The notes below the pieces were generated by a model. That model was not told the DNA's origin, searched no databases, and saw only the letters and a program-made list of their open reading frames with translations. DNA of 64,000 nt from PMG-095 sp049324695 (GTDB lineage Bacteria; Myxococcota_A; Polyangia; Polyangiales; Polyangiaceae): assembly GCA_049324695.1 (NCBI GenBank), contig JBMOMJ010000048.1, positions 483,968-547,967 of the forward strand, given 5' to 3'. The position numbers and the translations under genes are program-made. Below, one piece after another: positions 34,576-42,300 of this stretch (position 1 is its first letter; every line of letters begins with the position of its first letter).

Positions 34576-36056
34576 ACCCCAAAGGCATTTTCATGAACCG
34601 TCGTGTGATCAACCGCCGCGCGTTCCTCACGGGAGCAGGAACCGTCGCGATTGGGCTTCCGTTTCTAGAGGGTTTGCCGAGCCGCTCGGCTTGGGCCGCC
34701 GACGCGCAGCCGGTGTTCACGTTCTTCGTCGTCGGTCAGAACGGTGTGGTGGGGAAGAACTTTTTTCCGTCGGCGACCGGCGCCTTGACGTCTGCAAGTC
34801 TCGCGGGTGCGACGGGTGCAGCGACGAGCGTGCTGTCGGCGCATGCGGCCAACCTGCTCTTCCTCAAGAACATCAACTACCCCGTCGGCGTGCAGAGCTG
34901 CGGGCACGCGGAAGGCAACGTGCAGACTCTGACAGGGCTCAGGCCGGGCTCGGTGGGCAACACCGCGTACGCTTCGGGGCCATCGGCAGATACCTTGATC
35001 GCCAAGGTAATGGGTAAGGATCCCATCGCGCTCTACTCCGGGGCGAAGGGCTTCATTGCCGAGCGCATCTCGTTCAAGGCCGCGGGCTCCGGCCAAGTTC
35101 GAGCGGCGGACGTGAACCCATACATCCTCTATTCGAAGGTGGTGGGGCTCGCGCCCGCTGGCGGCTCCACGGGCACCGGAGGTAGCAGCAGCGGCATGAC
35201 CGGCGCAGGTGGTAGCAGCGGCATGGTCAACACCGCGCAGGAGCTCGCCAATCGCCGCAAAAGCGTGAATGACATCGTGCGCGCCGAGCTCTCGAGCTTG
35301 ATGAACAATCCCGCGCTCAGCGCCGCCGACAAGAACCGGCTGAACCAGCACTTTCAGGCGATTCGCGACATCGAAGTCAAGATGGATGCGATGAGCGGCG
35401 GCAGCAGCGGCATGGGCACCGGTGGCACCACCTCCACCACCGGCGCGATGTGCTCGAAGAATGGACTACCGGTCGACAAGTACGAGGCCTACAAAACAGG
35501 TTTCGCGTTCAAGGGCGCGAACATGGAGGAGTACGTCAAGCTGCACCTGCAGATCATGGCCGTCGCCTTTGGCTGCAACTACAACCGCGTGGGCACGCTG
35601 CAGTGGGGCGACGGCACAGACGGCACCATTTACAACGTGCCCTCGAACTCGGGTGCTGGCTATGGCTGGACTTTCCATCAGCTGAGTCACCGCATCAAGT
35701 CGGACTCGGTGTCGGGCAACGATCCCACTGCCGAGGCCGCACACCACGAGATCGACGTGGTGCGCATGCAATCATTGCTGGTGGGCTTGGATGCTTTCAA
35801 GGCTCACGGCCTCGAAAACAACACGCAGCTGATTTGGACCAACACCATCGCCGACGGCCCCTCTCACTCGACCAAGGGCGTGCCGATGATCATTTGGGGC
35901 AACGGTGGTGGCTACCTGAAGCAAGGCGCCTTCGTCGACACGGCTGGCACAGGGAACGCCAAGATCCTCAACACGCTCATTGCGGCCGCTACTCGCAGTT
36001 CGGGCACGCCGCCAACGATCGATGGCTCCGGCGAATTCGCTGGCATGAAGGCCTAA
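34572..36056 (+). CDS. DUF1552 exported protein (pair 2)
   Basis: A 494-residue protein with a twin-arginine signal (NRRAFLTGAGTVAIGLPFLE) cleaved near AWAAD. It shares with the protein at 17313 the order of features: FTFFVVGQNGVVGKNFFPS, SCGHAEGNVQTLTG, ANRRKSVNDIVRAEL, LQIMAVAFGCNYNRVGTLQW and TQLIWTNTIADGPSHSTKG. Two Gly/Ser/Thr-rich inserts lie near residues 195 and 280. GGAGGTG precedes the ATG, which overlaps the stop of the DUF1592 gene. Tat export and tight coupling suggest the pair acts together in the periplasm or at the surface. Confidence 0.9.
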   Translation: MNPKGIFMNRRVINRRAFLTGAGTVAIGLPFLEGLPSRSAWAADAQPVFTFFVVGQNGVVGKNFFPSATGALTSASLAGATGAATSVLSAHAANLLFLKNINYPVGVQSCGHAEGNVQTLTGLRPGSVGNTAYASGPSADTLIAKVMGKDPIALYSGAKGFIAERISFKAAGSGQVRAADVNPYILYSKVVGLAPAGGSTGTGGSSSGMTGAGGSSGMVNTAQELANRRKSVNDIVRAELSSLMNNPALSAADKNRLNQHFQAIRDIEVKMDAMSGGSSGMGTGGTTSTTGAMCSKNGLPVDKYEAYKTGFAFKGANMEEYVKLHLQIMAVAFGCNYNRVGTLQWGDGTDGTIYNVPSNSGAGYGWTFHQLSHRIKSDSVSGNDPTAEAAHHEIDVVRMQSLLVGLDAFKAHGLENNTQLIWTNTIADGPSHSTKGVPMIIWGNGGGYLKQGAFVDTAGTGNAKILNTLIAAATRSSGTPPTIDGSGEFAGMKA

Positions 36057-36069
36057 GGATACGTCACGT

Positions 36070-37284
36070 ATGAAATCACCAATCAAACGGCTGCTGTCCG
36101 CTACGATTTCGCTCACGGCTTTCGCTCTCGGCTGTTCGGATCCCGGATCGGGCAATTCCGGAGCAGGTGGGAACGCTCAGACCGGAAGCGGAGGCGCGTC
36201 GATGGGTGGCAGCGGCACGTCGATGGGCGGTGCGTCGATGGGCGGTGCGTCGATGGGCGGCGCCGCAAGCGGAGGTGCGCCGAGCAATGGTGGCGCCCTG
36301 AGCGGAGGTGCTCCGAGCAACGGCGGTGCTGCGAGCGGCGGCAACGCGAACGGCGGCTCGGCGAATGGCGGCAGCGCAGCGGGCGGCAACGCCAGTGGTG
36401 GCGGCGCGAACAGCGGCGGCAGCGCGAATGGCGGCAGCGCAGCGGGTGGCAATGCGAGTGGCGGCAGCGCGAACAGCGGCGGCAACGCGAACGGCGGCAC
36501 CGCCGGCGCGTCGAGCAGCGGCGGCGTTGGAGGCGGCGGTGGCACCACGACGAAGCGCAGCGCAGGCTGCGACAAGACTACGACCCAGACCTTGAACCAA
36601 TGGGTCGAGAGTCAGGTCATGACCAGCGGAGCCAACCGCCCGTACTCGGTGCGCCTTCCGAGCAACTACGACCCGACGCGCGCCTACCCCGTGATCGTAT
36701 TGCTCCATGGTTGCGGCGGCGGCACCAACAACGTGCCGATGGAAAAGGCGACCGGCAGCGATGCGATTCTGGTGCGCGGCACGGGCTCCGCCTCCGGCAC
36801 GTGTTGGGACACGAGCCCTACTGGCAAGGACGTCGCGTTCTTCGACTCGATGGTCGCTGACGTCAAAACTCGCTTCTGCGCCGACGAGAGTCGCGTGTTC
36901 GTCGTCGGGTACAGCAGTGGCTCGTGGCTCGTGAATCAGCTCACCTGCATTCGCGGCGACGTGGTGCGCGCGGGCGCCAGCGTGACGGGTGGTGAGTCCG
37001 CGAGCGGCAAGTGCGGAGGGCCCGTTGCGCGCATCTTCATTCACGACACCACCGATACAACCAACGTGATCTCCGGCAGCGAAAAAGCGCGAGACCGGCA
37101 CCTGACACAAAACATGTGCGACAAGGCCGCGGCACCCGTCGCGGTCGATCCCTCGCCGTGCAAGCTGTATCAAGGCTGCAAGGCGGGCTACCCCGTCGAA
37201 TGGTGCCAAACAACGGGCAACGCCCACGGACGCCAAGACAACTTCGCGCCATCCACGTTTTGGAACTTCTTCAAAGCTCTCTAG
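36070..37284 (+). CDS. CE1-like esterase / polyhydroxybutyrate-depolymerase-family lipoprotein
   Basis: A 404-residue protein with a lipobox (FALGCS), a tether of about 130 residues built from GGASMGG, GGAPSNG and GGSANGG units, and a C-terminal alpha/beta hydrolase. The hydrolase shows PYSVRLPSNYDP, the oxyanion region VIVLLHGCGGG, the nucleophile in GYSSGSWLV, the acid in HDTTDTTN and the histidine in GNAHGRQDNF. The family includes feruloyl and acetylxylan esterases as well as PHB depolymerases; the neighbouring polysaccharide enzymes in the window favour an esterase role. It starts 13 bases after the DUF1552 gene and may share its transcript. Confidence 0.88.
   Translation: MKSPIKRLLSATISLTAFALGCSDPGSGNSGAGGNAQTGSGGASMGGSGTSMGGASMGGASMGGAASGGAPSNGGALSGGAPSNGGAASGGNANGGSANGGSAAGGNASGGGANSGGSANGGSAAGGNASGGSANSGGNANGGTAGASSSGGVGGGGGTTTKRSAGCDKTTTQTLNQWVESQVMTSGANRPYSVRLPSNYDPTRAYPVIVLLHGCGGGTNNVPMEKATGSDAILVRGTGSASGTCWDTSPTGKDVAFFDSMVADVKTRFCADESRVFVVGYSSGSWLVNQLTCIRGDVVRAGASVTGGESASGKCGGPVARIFIHDTTDTTNVISGSEKARDRHLTQNMCDKAAAPVAVDPSPCKLYQGCKAGYPVEWCQTTGNAHGRQDNFAPSTFWNFFKAL
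36187..36545 (+). repeat. Imperfect short tandem repeats encoding Gly/Ser/Ala/Asn tether
   Basis: Many imperfect 12- and 24-base units (for example gatgggcggtgcgtc repeated near 36222-36257, and longer blocks with ggcggcagcgcgaa) encode GGASM, GGAPSN and GGSAN motifs between the lipobox and the esterase domain. Confidence 0.8.
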
Positions 37285-37321
37285 AGCCGATCAGTTTGGC
37301 TACCGATCCGCGATCGTGCGA

Positions 37322-38410
37322 TCAGGCGTTTCGAGCTTGACTCCAGAGCGCCGCGAGTTGGGCACGGAGGTTCATCACTTCGTTCGCGATCGCGGCGTGT
37401 TCGTCGCCGCTCGGCGGGAACAGCTGTCGATGCGCTTCGGTCGCCGGCGGTAGCTGGTCGCCGAATGCGAGAAGAAGCAACGTGGTCGGCTCCGCCGCGA
37501 GAGAGCCCACGCTCGCTTCTATCTCGGCAAACGCTGGGAGTTTTCTCAGCGCAGCGCGGGCGCTTGCGATCTGCTCGCGATGTGCCGGAGCGCTCGCTTC
37601 ACGAAGCTCGACGTGAGCTATGAGAGGAAGCATCGCTTGGGCGAGTTCGCGGAGCTTCGACGCCTGCAGCACGTTGCGCTTCACGCTCTGCAACAGCTCG
37701 GCAAGAGCGCCGTAGCCGGCCGCGTCACACACCAGGCTGAATCCGAGCGCGATCCCGTGTTCTCGCGCGCGCAGCGCGAGCCAGCCGCGTGAACGCCCCG
37801 TTGCCGCATCTACGGGTAACATCGCGCGATAAAGCTTGTCGGCCGCCAGCCAGTGCGGCGGATACTTGAAGCGCGCGACATCGAGCACCAACACCAAATC
37901 ACGTGAGGCACTATAACCCCCGATAGGCGAGAAATGCCCGCTGCCGGTCTGGCCAAGAGCCGCGCGATCGTACGCGGCAATGAGCACGCTGGCGCCGCGC
38001 GACGCGTCAGCAACCGCTCGCCGGAAGGAGGCTTCATCACTCTCCTCCGCGTAGTGAATCTCCACGTCGGCGCCATTGCAGCGCGCGACGCAACCGAGCT
38101 CGCTCAACGTGAGTCCACTGCGTCGCACTTCGGGCAACGGCAGGCAGCAATCCAGCAGCTCTTCCGAAAACCAACGCCACGGCCCCTTCCACAAGCGACC
38201 TGGGTCGATGCCGAGCGCGTTCAGCGCGACAACCAACGATCCGAGTCCACAAAAGGCGGGATCCGATTGAGTATGGAACTGCTCCGCCAGTCGGAAGTAA
38301 CCAGCAAGTCCTCCCGCGCTCAGCGCCTCGGCGAACACTTCGCGCCCTTCGTTCGATGAAAAAGCGATGCTGTCGTTAGGGAGCGGGCGTCGGTAGAGCG
38401 TCTCTTGCAT
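37322..38410 (-). CDS. Phytochelatin synthase family protein
   Basis: A 362-residue protein of the phytochelatin synthase (papain-like) family. The catalytic triad is visible: Cys54 in SDPAFCGLGSL, His159 in GSGHFSPIGGY and Asp177 in LVLDVARFKYPPHW. The spacing is close to that of plant enzymes (56, 162, 180 in Arabidopsis PCS1, from memory). Many bacterial homologues are half-length peptidases; this one keeps a C-terminal half of about 150 residues, as eukaryotic synthases do. The family transfers gamma-glutamylcysteine from glutathione, or hydrolyses it, and is linked to metal tolerance. It converges on the esterase gene. Confidence 0.9.
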   Translation of the reverse strand: MQETLYRRPLPNDSIAFSSNEGREVFAEALSAGGLAGYFRLAEQFHTQSDPAFCGLGSLVVALNALGIDPGRLWKGPWRWFSEELLDCCLPLPEVRRSGLTLSELGCVARCNGADVEIHYAEESDEASFRRAVADASRGASVLIAAYDRAALGQTGSGHFSPIGGYSASRDLVLVLDVARFKYPPHWLAADKLYRAMLPVDAATGRSRGWLALRAREHGIALGFSLVCDAAGYGALAELLQSVKRNVLQASKLRELAQAMLPLIAHVELREASAPAHREQIASARAALRKLPAFAEIEASVGSLAAEPTTLLLLAFGDQLPPATEAHRQLFPPSGDEHAAIANEVMNLRAQLAALWSQARNA

Positions 38411-38454
38411 GCCGAATCATGACCGCGAGCCCTGACGGCGGCCCCAAAAATCAT

Positions 38455-39195
38455 CTACGGGCAGCCGCCTTGTGGGCAAATATTGCAAGTGATGGTAGCG
38501 CCGGCCTGAAGTGAGAACGAGGCGGCACAGTCGTGAACACCGGCACACTGCGATGTGACTGGCCCGGCGCTGCAAAGGTTGGGCACGCAGTTCGTCAAGA
38601 GTGCGCCGCCGGCCATGATCAGGCAAATTTCCCCTGCGTCGCAGGGCATGGCGCTCACTGCGCCCTGGCAGAAGGAGGCGCACGAGGTTCCGCTCTGTAC
38701 TTTCCACGTGCCATTCATACAGGTGGCGAGCGTCCGACCTCCGCTGGGGCACGCGTCATAGAAGCACTGTTGATTGTTCGGCGAGCACGACGCGGAGTCT
38801 TGAGGTGGAGTCTGAGGACAACGCGGTTCCTGAATCGCGCCTCCGCTTCCGCCGGAGCCACCGTTGTGCGTAGCGCCCCCGGTGCCCGGCGCGCCACCGC
38901 TTGCACTCGCAATACCGCCCTTGCCAGCCGATGGAGCGCCTGCGCTCCCCACACCGCCCGTCGTTCCTCCCGAACTTGCGCCGCCACTGCTGGCGCCGCC
39001 ATTGCTCTTGCCAGCGATACCAACGCCTCCGCTACCGCTCCCCCCACCCGCAACACCGCCCGTACCTGGTGAGCCACCGAGATCACCGGGACGTCCCGCA
39101 GTTTGATCAGCATCGCGCGTGGTACCGCCGCAGGCGAGCCCGAAAACGAGGCTCGAAGCGGCCACAGAAGCGAGCCCGAGTTTGACCTTCAACAT
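38455..39195 (-). CDS. Cysteine-rich lipoprotein with Gly-rich tether
   Basis: A 246-residue protein starting MLKVKLGLASVAASSLVFGL with the lipobox cysteine following (GLACGG). About 100 residues of Gly/Ser/Ala tether come next (GGASSGGASSGGTTGG). The C-terminal half has 14 or so cysteines and begins with CPQTPPQDSASC, the same module type repeated in the lipoprotein at 26276. The end (CNICPQGGCP) is also cysteine-rich. Function unknown; the shared module suggests a common surface partner. Confidence 0.85.
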   Translation of the reverse strand: MLKVKLGLASVAASSLVFGLACGGTTRDADQTAGRPGDLGGSPGTGGVAGGGSGSGGVGIAGKSNGGASSGGASSGGTTGGVGSAGAPSAGKGGIASASGGAPGTGGATHNGGSGGSGGAIQEPRCPQTPPQDSASCSPNNQQCFYDACPSGGRTLATCMNGTWKVQSGTSCASFCQGAVSAMPCDAGEICLIMAGGALLTNCVPNLCSAGPVTSQCAGVHDCAASFSLQAGATITCNICPQGGCP

Positions 39196-39527
39196 GGATG
39201 GCGTCGGGGCAATCTACATGCCATCCAACCTTCGCGAGTGTTGTGCTTTCGGGATCTCGCGCTGATTCGGCGATTTTGAGCGTCCGAAGCAGAACACCAA
39301 CCAAACCCTAGAGCCACGCTCAATGCAATTGTGGCGCAAATTGTGCCAAACGGAACGCGCCCACGCGCGCAAGTCGCTAATACCTTAGCGGCGGGGCACT
39401 GGCATGCAGCCTGCTAGTCGCGAAGCGCGCCGCGTCGCAGGGACAGGCTCGAAGTCGAACCCGAGGCGCTGCTCGGGAACGCCACGAGAAATTGTTCCCG
39501 GCATGGCTCGAGCTGGGACTCGCTCGA
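39196..39527. other. Intergenic region with a 2OG-oxygenase gene scrap
   Basis: This holds the promoter region of the lipoprotein on its left side and the 3' flank of kup on its right. Apart from the short scrap at 39451-39493 I see no coding content. Confidence 0.5.
39451..39493 (-). pseudogene. Short remnant of a 2OG-oxygenase paralogue
   Basis: A 21-base exact match to the minus-strand oxygenase gene (56919-56939), extending to about 43 bases with a few mismatches and one missing base. It encodes the same peptide QRLGFDF in the same orientation. No other part of that gene is readable here. Confidence 0.45.
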
Positions 39528-41525
39528 CTAAAAGCGGATTTGCGAACCTATTTCCATTACGCGATCCGGGGGAACGTTGAAAAACGTCGCGGCTCGTTGC
39601 GAGTTGCGGGTCATGAAAATGAACAGATGCTGGCGCCAGCGCATCATGCCGGCAGCCACGGTTGGGAGCACGGTCTCGCGACCCAGAAAGAACGTGGTGT
39701 GCTCCTGCGACCAGCCGGGAATACGCTCTTCCTTGAGGAGAGCGGGCACGTCCGGCTGTTCCATGAAGCCGTAGCGAGCTATCACCCGCTTGAATCCCTC
39801 TGGAAGCTCTTCAATTGTCACGCGCTCGCCGGGCGTGACGCGCGCCTGCTCCGTTGTCACGAGGGTGAGCAGAATCACCTGTTGCTGCACGACGCGATTC
39901 AACATGAAATTCTGCATGAGCGCCGGAGGCGTTCCATGAGCGTTGCTCGTCATGAAGACAGCCGTGCCTGGAACGCGCGCTGGGCGTTCCACTCGGAGCA
40001 CTTCCAGGAAGTCATCGAGCGGAATCATTTGAGCGCGCATGCGCTCTCCGAGCAGCGCCCGGCCTCTCTGCCACGTGGTCATCAACACGAAAATGATGCC
40101 ACCCACGAGCAGCGGGAACCAACCACCGTGGCTGATCTTGAGTGCGTTCGCACCGAAGAACGCGAGGTCGATCGCGATGAACAGTGCGGTGAGGCTCAGC
40201 GCAGGGAGCAAGCGCCAGCGCCACTGATAGCGTGCGACCACATAGGCCAGAAGCGTCGTGATGACCATCGTGGTGGTGACCGCGATGCCGTAAGCGGCTG
40301 CCAGGTTCGAGGAGGTTCGGAAGCCCAAGACCAGCGCGATCGTGGAGACCATCAGCATCCAGTTGATCGTAGGCACGTAGATTTGCCCGATCTCTCGAGC
40401 GGAGGTGTGCTGCACCTCCACGCGAGGCCAGAAGCCGAGCATGGTGGCTTGCCGGGTTAGCGAGAACGCTCCGGAGATGACGGCTTGGGAGGCGATCACG
40501 GCCGCGAGCACCGAAAGGATGACGAGCGGATACAGCGCCCAGCGCGGCGCAGCGAGGAAGAAGGGGTTCTCCACGGCAGTGGGATCCGCGATCAGCAGCG
40601 CCCCTTGTCCGAAGTAATTGAGCAAAAGTGCCGGGCCCGCAACGACGAACCATGTCCAGCGAATCGGGCGAGGCCCAAAGTGGCCCATGTCTGCGTAGAG
40701 CGCCTCGCCACCCGTCACCACCAGGAATGCGCTGCCCAACACGATGAATGCGATGCTGCCGTGTTCGAGCAGGAACGACACCGCCAAGTGCGGGCTGACC
40801 GCCAACAGTACCTCGGGATGTCGAACGATGTGCAACACCCCGAGAGCCGCGATCGCAGCGAACCACACCAACATGATCGGCCCGAACACCGCGCCCACCT
40901 TCGCCGTGCCATGACGCTGCGGCAGAAACAGCACGATGAGGATCACGATCGTCAGTGGAACCACCCATTCCTCGAAAGCGGACGTCGCAACGACGAGGCC
41001 TTCGAGGGCGCCCAGCGTGGAGATCGCCGGTGTGATCATGCCGTCACCGTAGAGCAGGGCGGCGCCAAAGAGCCCGAGCGCTGTCACTCCCCAGGTTGGC
41101 AGCCTACCCTTGCTCGCAGCCAGAGCGAGTGCCATCAGCGCGAGCACGCCGCCTTCGCCCCGGTTGTCTGCGCGCAGGACGTAGGCGAGATACTTGGCCG
41201 TGATCACGATCACGAGCGACCAGAAAATGACCGAGAGCAGCCCGAGTACGTTCGGGGCCGACACCGAGAGTCCGTGTGCAGGATGGAAGCACTCGCGAAT
41301 CGCGTACAGCGGGCTGGTGCCAATGTCGCCGTAGACCACGCCAAGGGCGCCCAGGCACAATGTCAGAAAGTATCGCCCACCCGGTGTGTCGTGGGACGAC
41401 CTGGCTTCGACCGGTACGCTCAGAAGCGGCTTCTTTGAAACATCGGCGAGTGCTCCGTGCGCGGCGTTGACTAACTCTGGCCGCTCACCCCCTGCCTCTC
41501 CAGACAGACCCATCGGGCGACTCAT
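39528..41525 (-). CDS. kup: Kup-family potassium uptake transporter
   Basis: A 665-residue protein of normal Kup length. The family signature is near the start (LGALGVVYGDIGTSPLYAIRE), followed by about twelve membrane helices (for example SVIFWSLVIVITAKYLAYVL, GDGMITPAISTLGALEGL, GGEALYADMGHFGPRPIRW, ALLLNYFGQGALLI) and a hydrophilic C-terminal domain ending MEIGSQIRF. It imports K+ with protons under potassium limitation or osmotic stress. An inverted repeat lies 45 bases upstream. The start at 41525 has no strong ribosome site. Confidence 0.96.
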   Translation of the reverse strand: MSRPMGLSGEAGGERPELVNAAHGALADVSKKPLLSVPVEARSSHDTPGGRYFLTLCLGALGVVYGDIGTSPLYAIRECFHPAHGLSVSAPNVLGLLSVIFWSLVIVITAKYLAYVLRADNRGEGGVLALMALALAASKGRLPTWGVTALGLFGAALLYGDGMITPAISTLGALEGLVVATSAFEEWVVPLTIVILIVLFLPQRHGTAKVGAVFGPIMLVWFAAIAALGVLHIVRHPEVLLAVSPHLAVSFLLEHGSIAFIVLGSAFLVVTGGEALYADMGHFGPRPIRWTWFVVAGPALLLNYFGQGALLIADPTAVENPFFLAAPRWALYPLVILSVLAAVIASQAVISGAFSLTRQATMLGFWPRVEVQHTSAREIGQIYVPTINWMLMVSTIALVLGFRTSSNLAAAYGIAVTTTMVITTLLAYVVARYQWRWRLLPALSLTALFIAIDLAFFGANALKISHGGWFPLLVGGIIFVLMTTWQRGRALLGERMRAQMIPLDDFLEVLRVERPARVPGTAVFMTSNAHGTPPALMQNFMLNRVVQQQVILLTLVTTEQARVTPGERVTIEELPEGFKRVIARYGFMEQPDVPALLKEERIPGWSQEHTTFFLGRETVLPTVAAGMMRWRQHLFIFMTRNSQRAATFFNVPPDRVMEIGSQIRF

Positions 41526-41569
41526 GAGGGGATGGTGAAGCTGAGCGCATCAAGATTTTGTCAAGATTG

Positions 41570-41603
41570 GGTCAATCGCTCAAAAAATGCGCTGCGATTG
41601 ACC
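41570..41603. terminator. Ten-base-pair perfect hairpin between unknown gene pair and kup
   Basis: GGTCAATCGC (41570-41579) and GCGATTGACC (41594-41603) form a perfect inverted repeat with a 14-base loop containing six A/T pairs. It begins 8 bases after the stop of the 41611 gene and ends about 45 bases before the kup start. No U-run follows on the minus strand, so it may be a terminator, an attenuator or an operator for kup. Confidence 0.45.
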
Positions 41604-41610
41604 GCCCGGG

Positions 41611-42300
41611 TCATCGCTCCGCGCAGCTGCACGTCACCAAGGACGCAGCCGCTCTCGCCATCCATCGCTCGGCCCCCACGTCTGCAGCCTGACATGCTTC
41701 CTGGAGTTGGGCCGGCGGGACGGAGCTGCCGGGAGCGCTTGCCGAGTAGCGTTTGCACGGTTGAGCGACAGCGGGAGCCGGGGCAACGGTGATTGTCGGT
41801 TGGGGGCGTGGCGCAGTGAGGAGCAAACGTGAGCTGAGCTCGCGCTCGGCGCGCTTCACTTTTGCGACCGCTTCTTTGTCCGGCGCAGGTGCAGGATCAT
41901 GGGGTGCCGCGGGGGATGCCGCTTGAGTGGGTGCGTCCGCGCGCGCCTGCTGGAGTGCCAGCAAAGACTCGTATTGTTGCTTGGTCCGAGCAAGCTCTTC
42001 GCCGACGAAAGCGGTCATGCCATCGTCTTTTGGAAGAGTGCCGCGCAGCAGCTGCAGAACGTCGAGACGTGCGAGAACTCGCGCGGAGGGGTCGTCGAGC
42101 TCCTGAGCTTTGACGAGGCGCTCGATGAAATCGAGGCGCAGCTTGTGCTCTGCCTCCAGAGCATCGAGCCTCAGCTTGTAATGACCTTCGACGAGTTGGC
42201 TGACTGGGCCGAGCAACGTGCCAAGGCCCGCGATTGTTGCAATGAGGAGCTTGGCGTCGACTCCTGTCCAGAAGCCGGTGCTTTTCGGTGTGTCGCTCAT
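41611..42300 (-). CDS. Membrane-anchored coiled-coil protein, unknown function
   Basis: A 229-residue protein with one membrane segment near residues 15-38 (AKLLIATIAGLGTLLGPVSQL), then a probable coiled coil (KLRLDALEAEHKLRLDFIER), a helical middle, an Ala/Pro-rich stretch (AASPAAPHDPAPAPDKEA), and a cysteine-containing end. No family is recognised. Its ATG overlaps the stop of the upstream 42297 gene by four bases, so the two form a coupled pair. The layout suggests a bitopic scaffold that works with the secreted partner. Confidence 0.7.
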   Translation of the reverse strand: MSDTPKSTGFWTGVDAKLLIATIAGLGTLLGPVSQLVEGHYKLRLDALEAEHKLRLDFIERLVKAQELDDPSARVLARLDVLQLLRGTLPKDDGMTAFVGEELARTKQQYESLLALQQARADAPTQAASPAAPHDPAPAPDKEAVAKVKRAERELSSRLLLTAPRPQPTITVAPAPAVAQPCKRYSASAPGSSVPPAQLQEACQAADVGAERWMARAAASLVTCSCAER

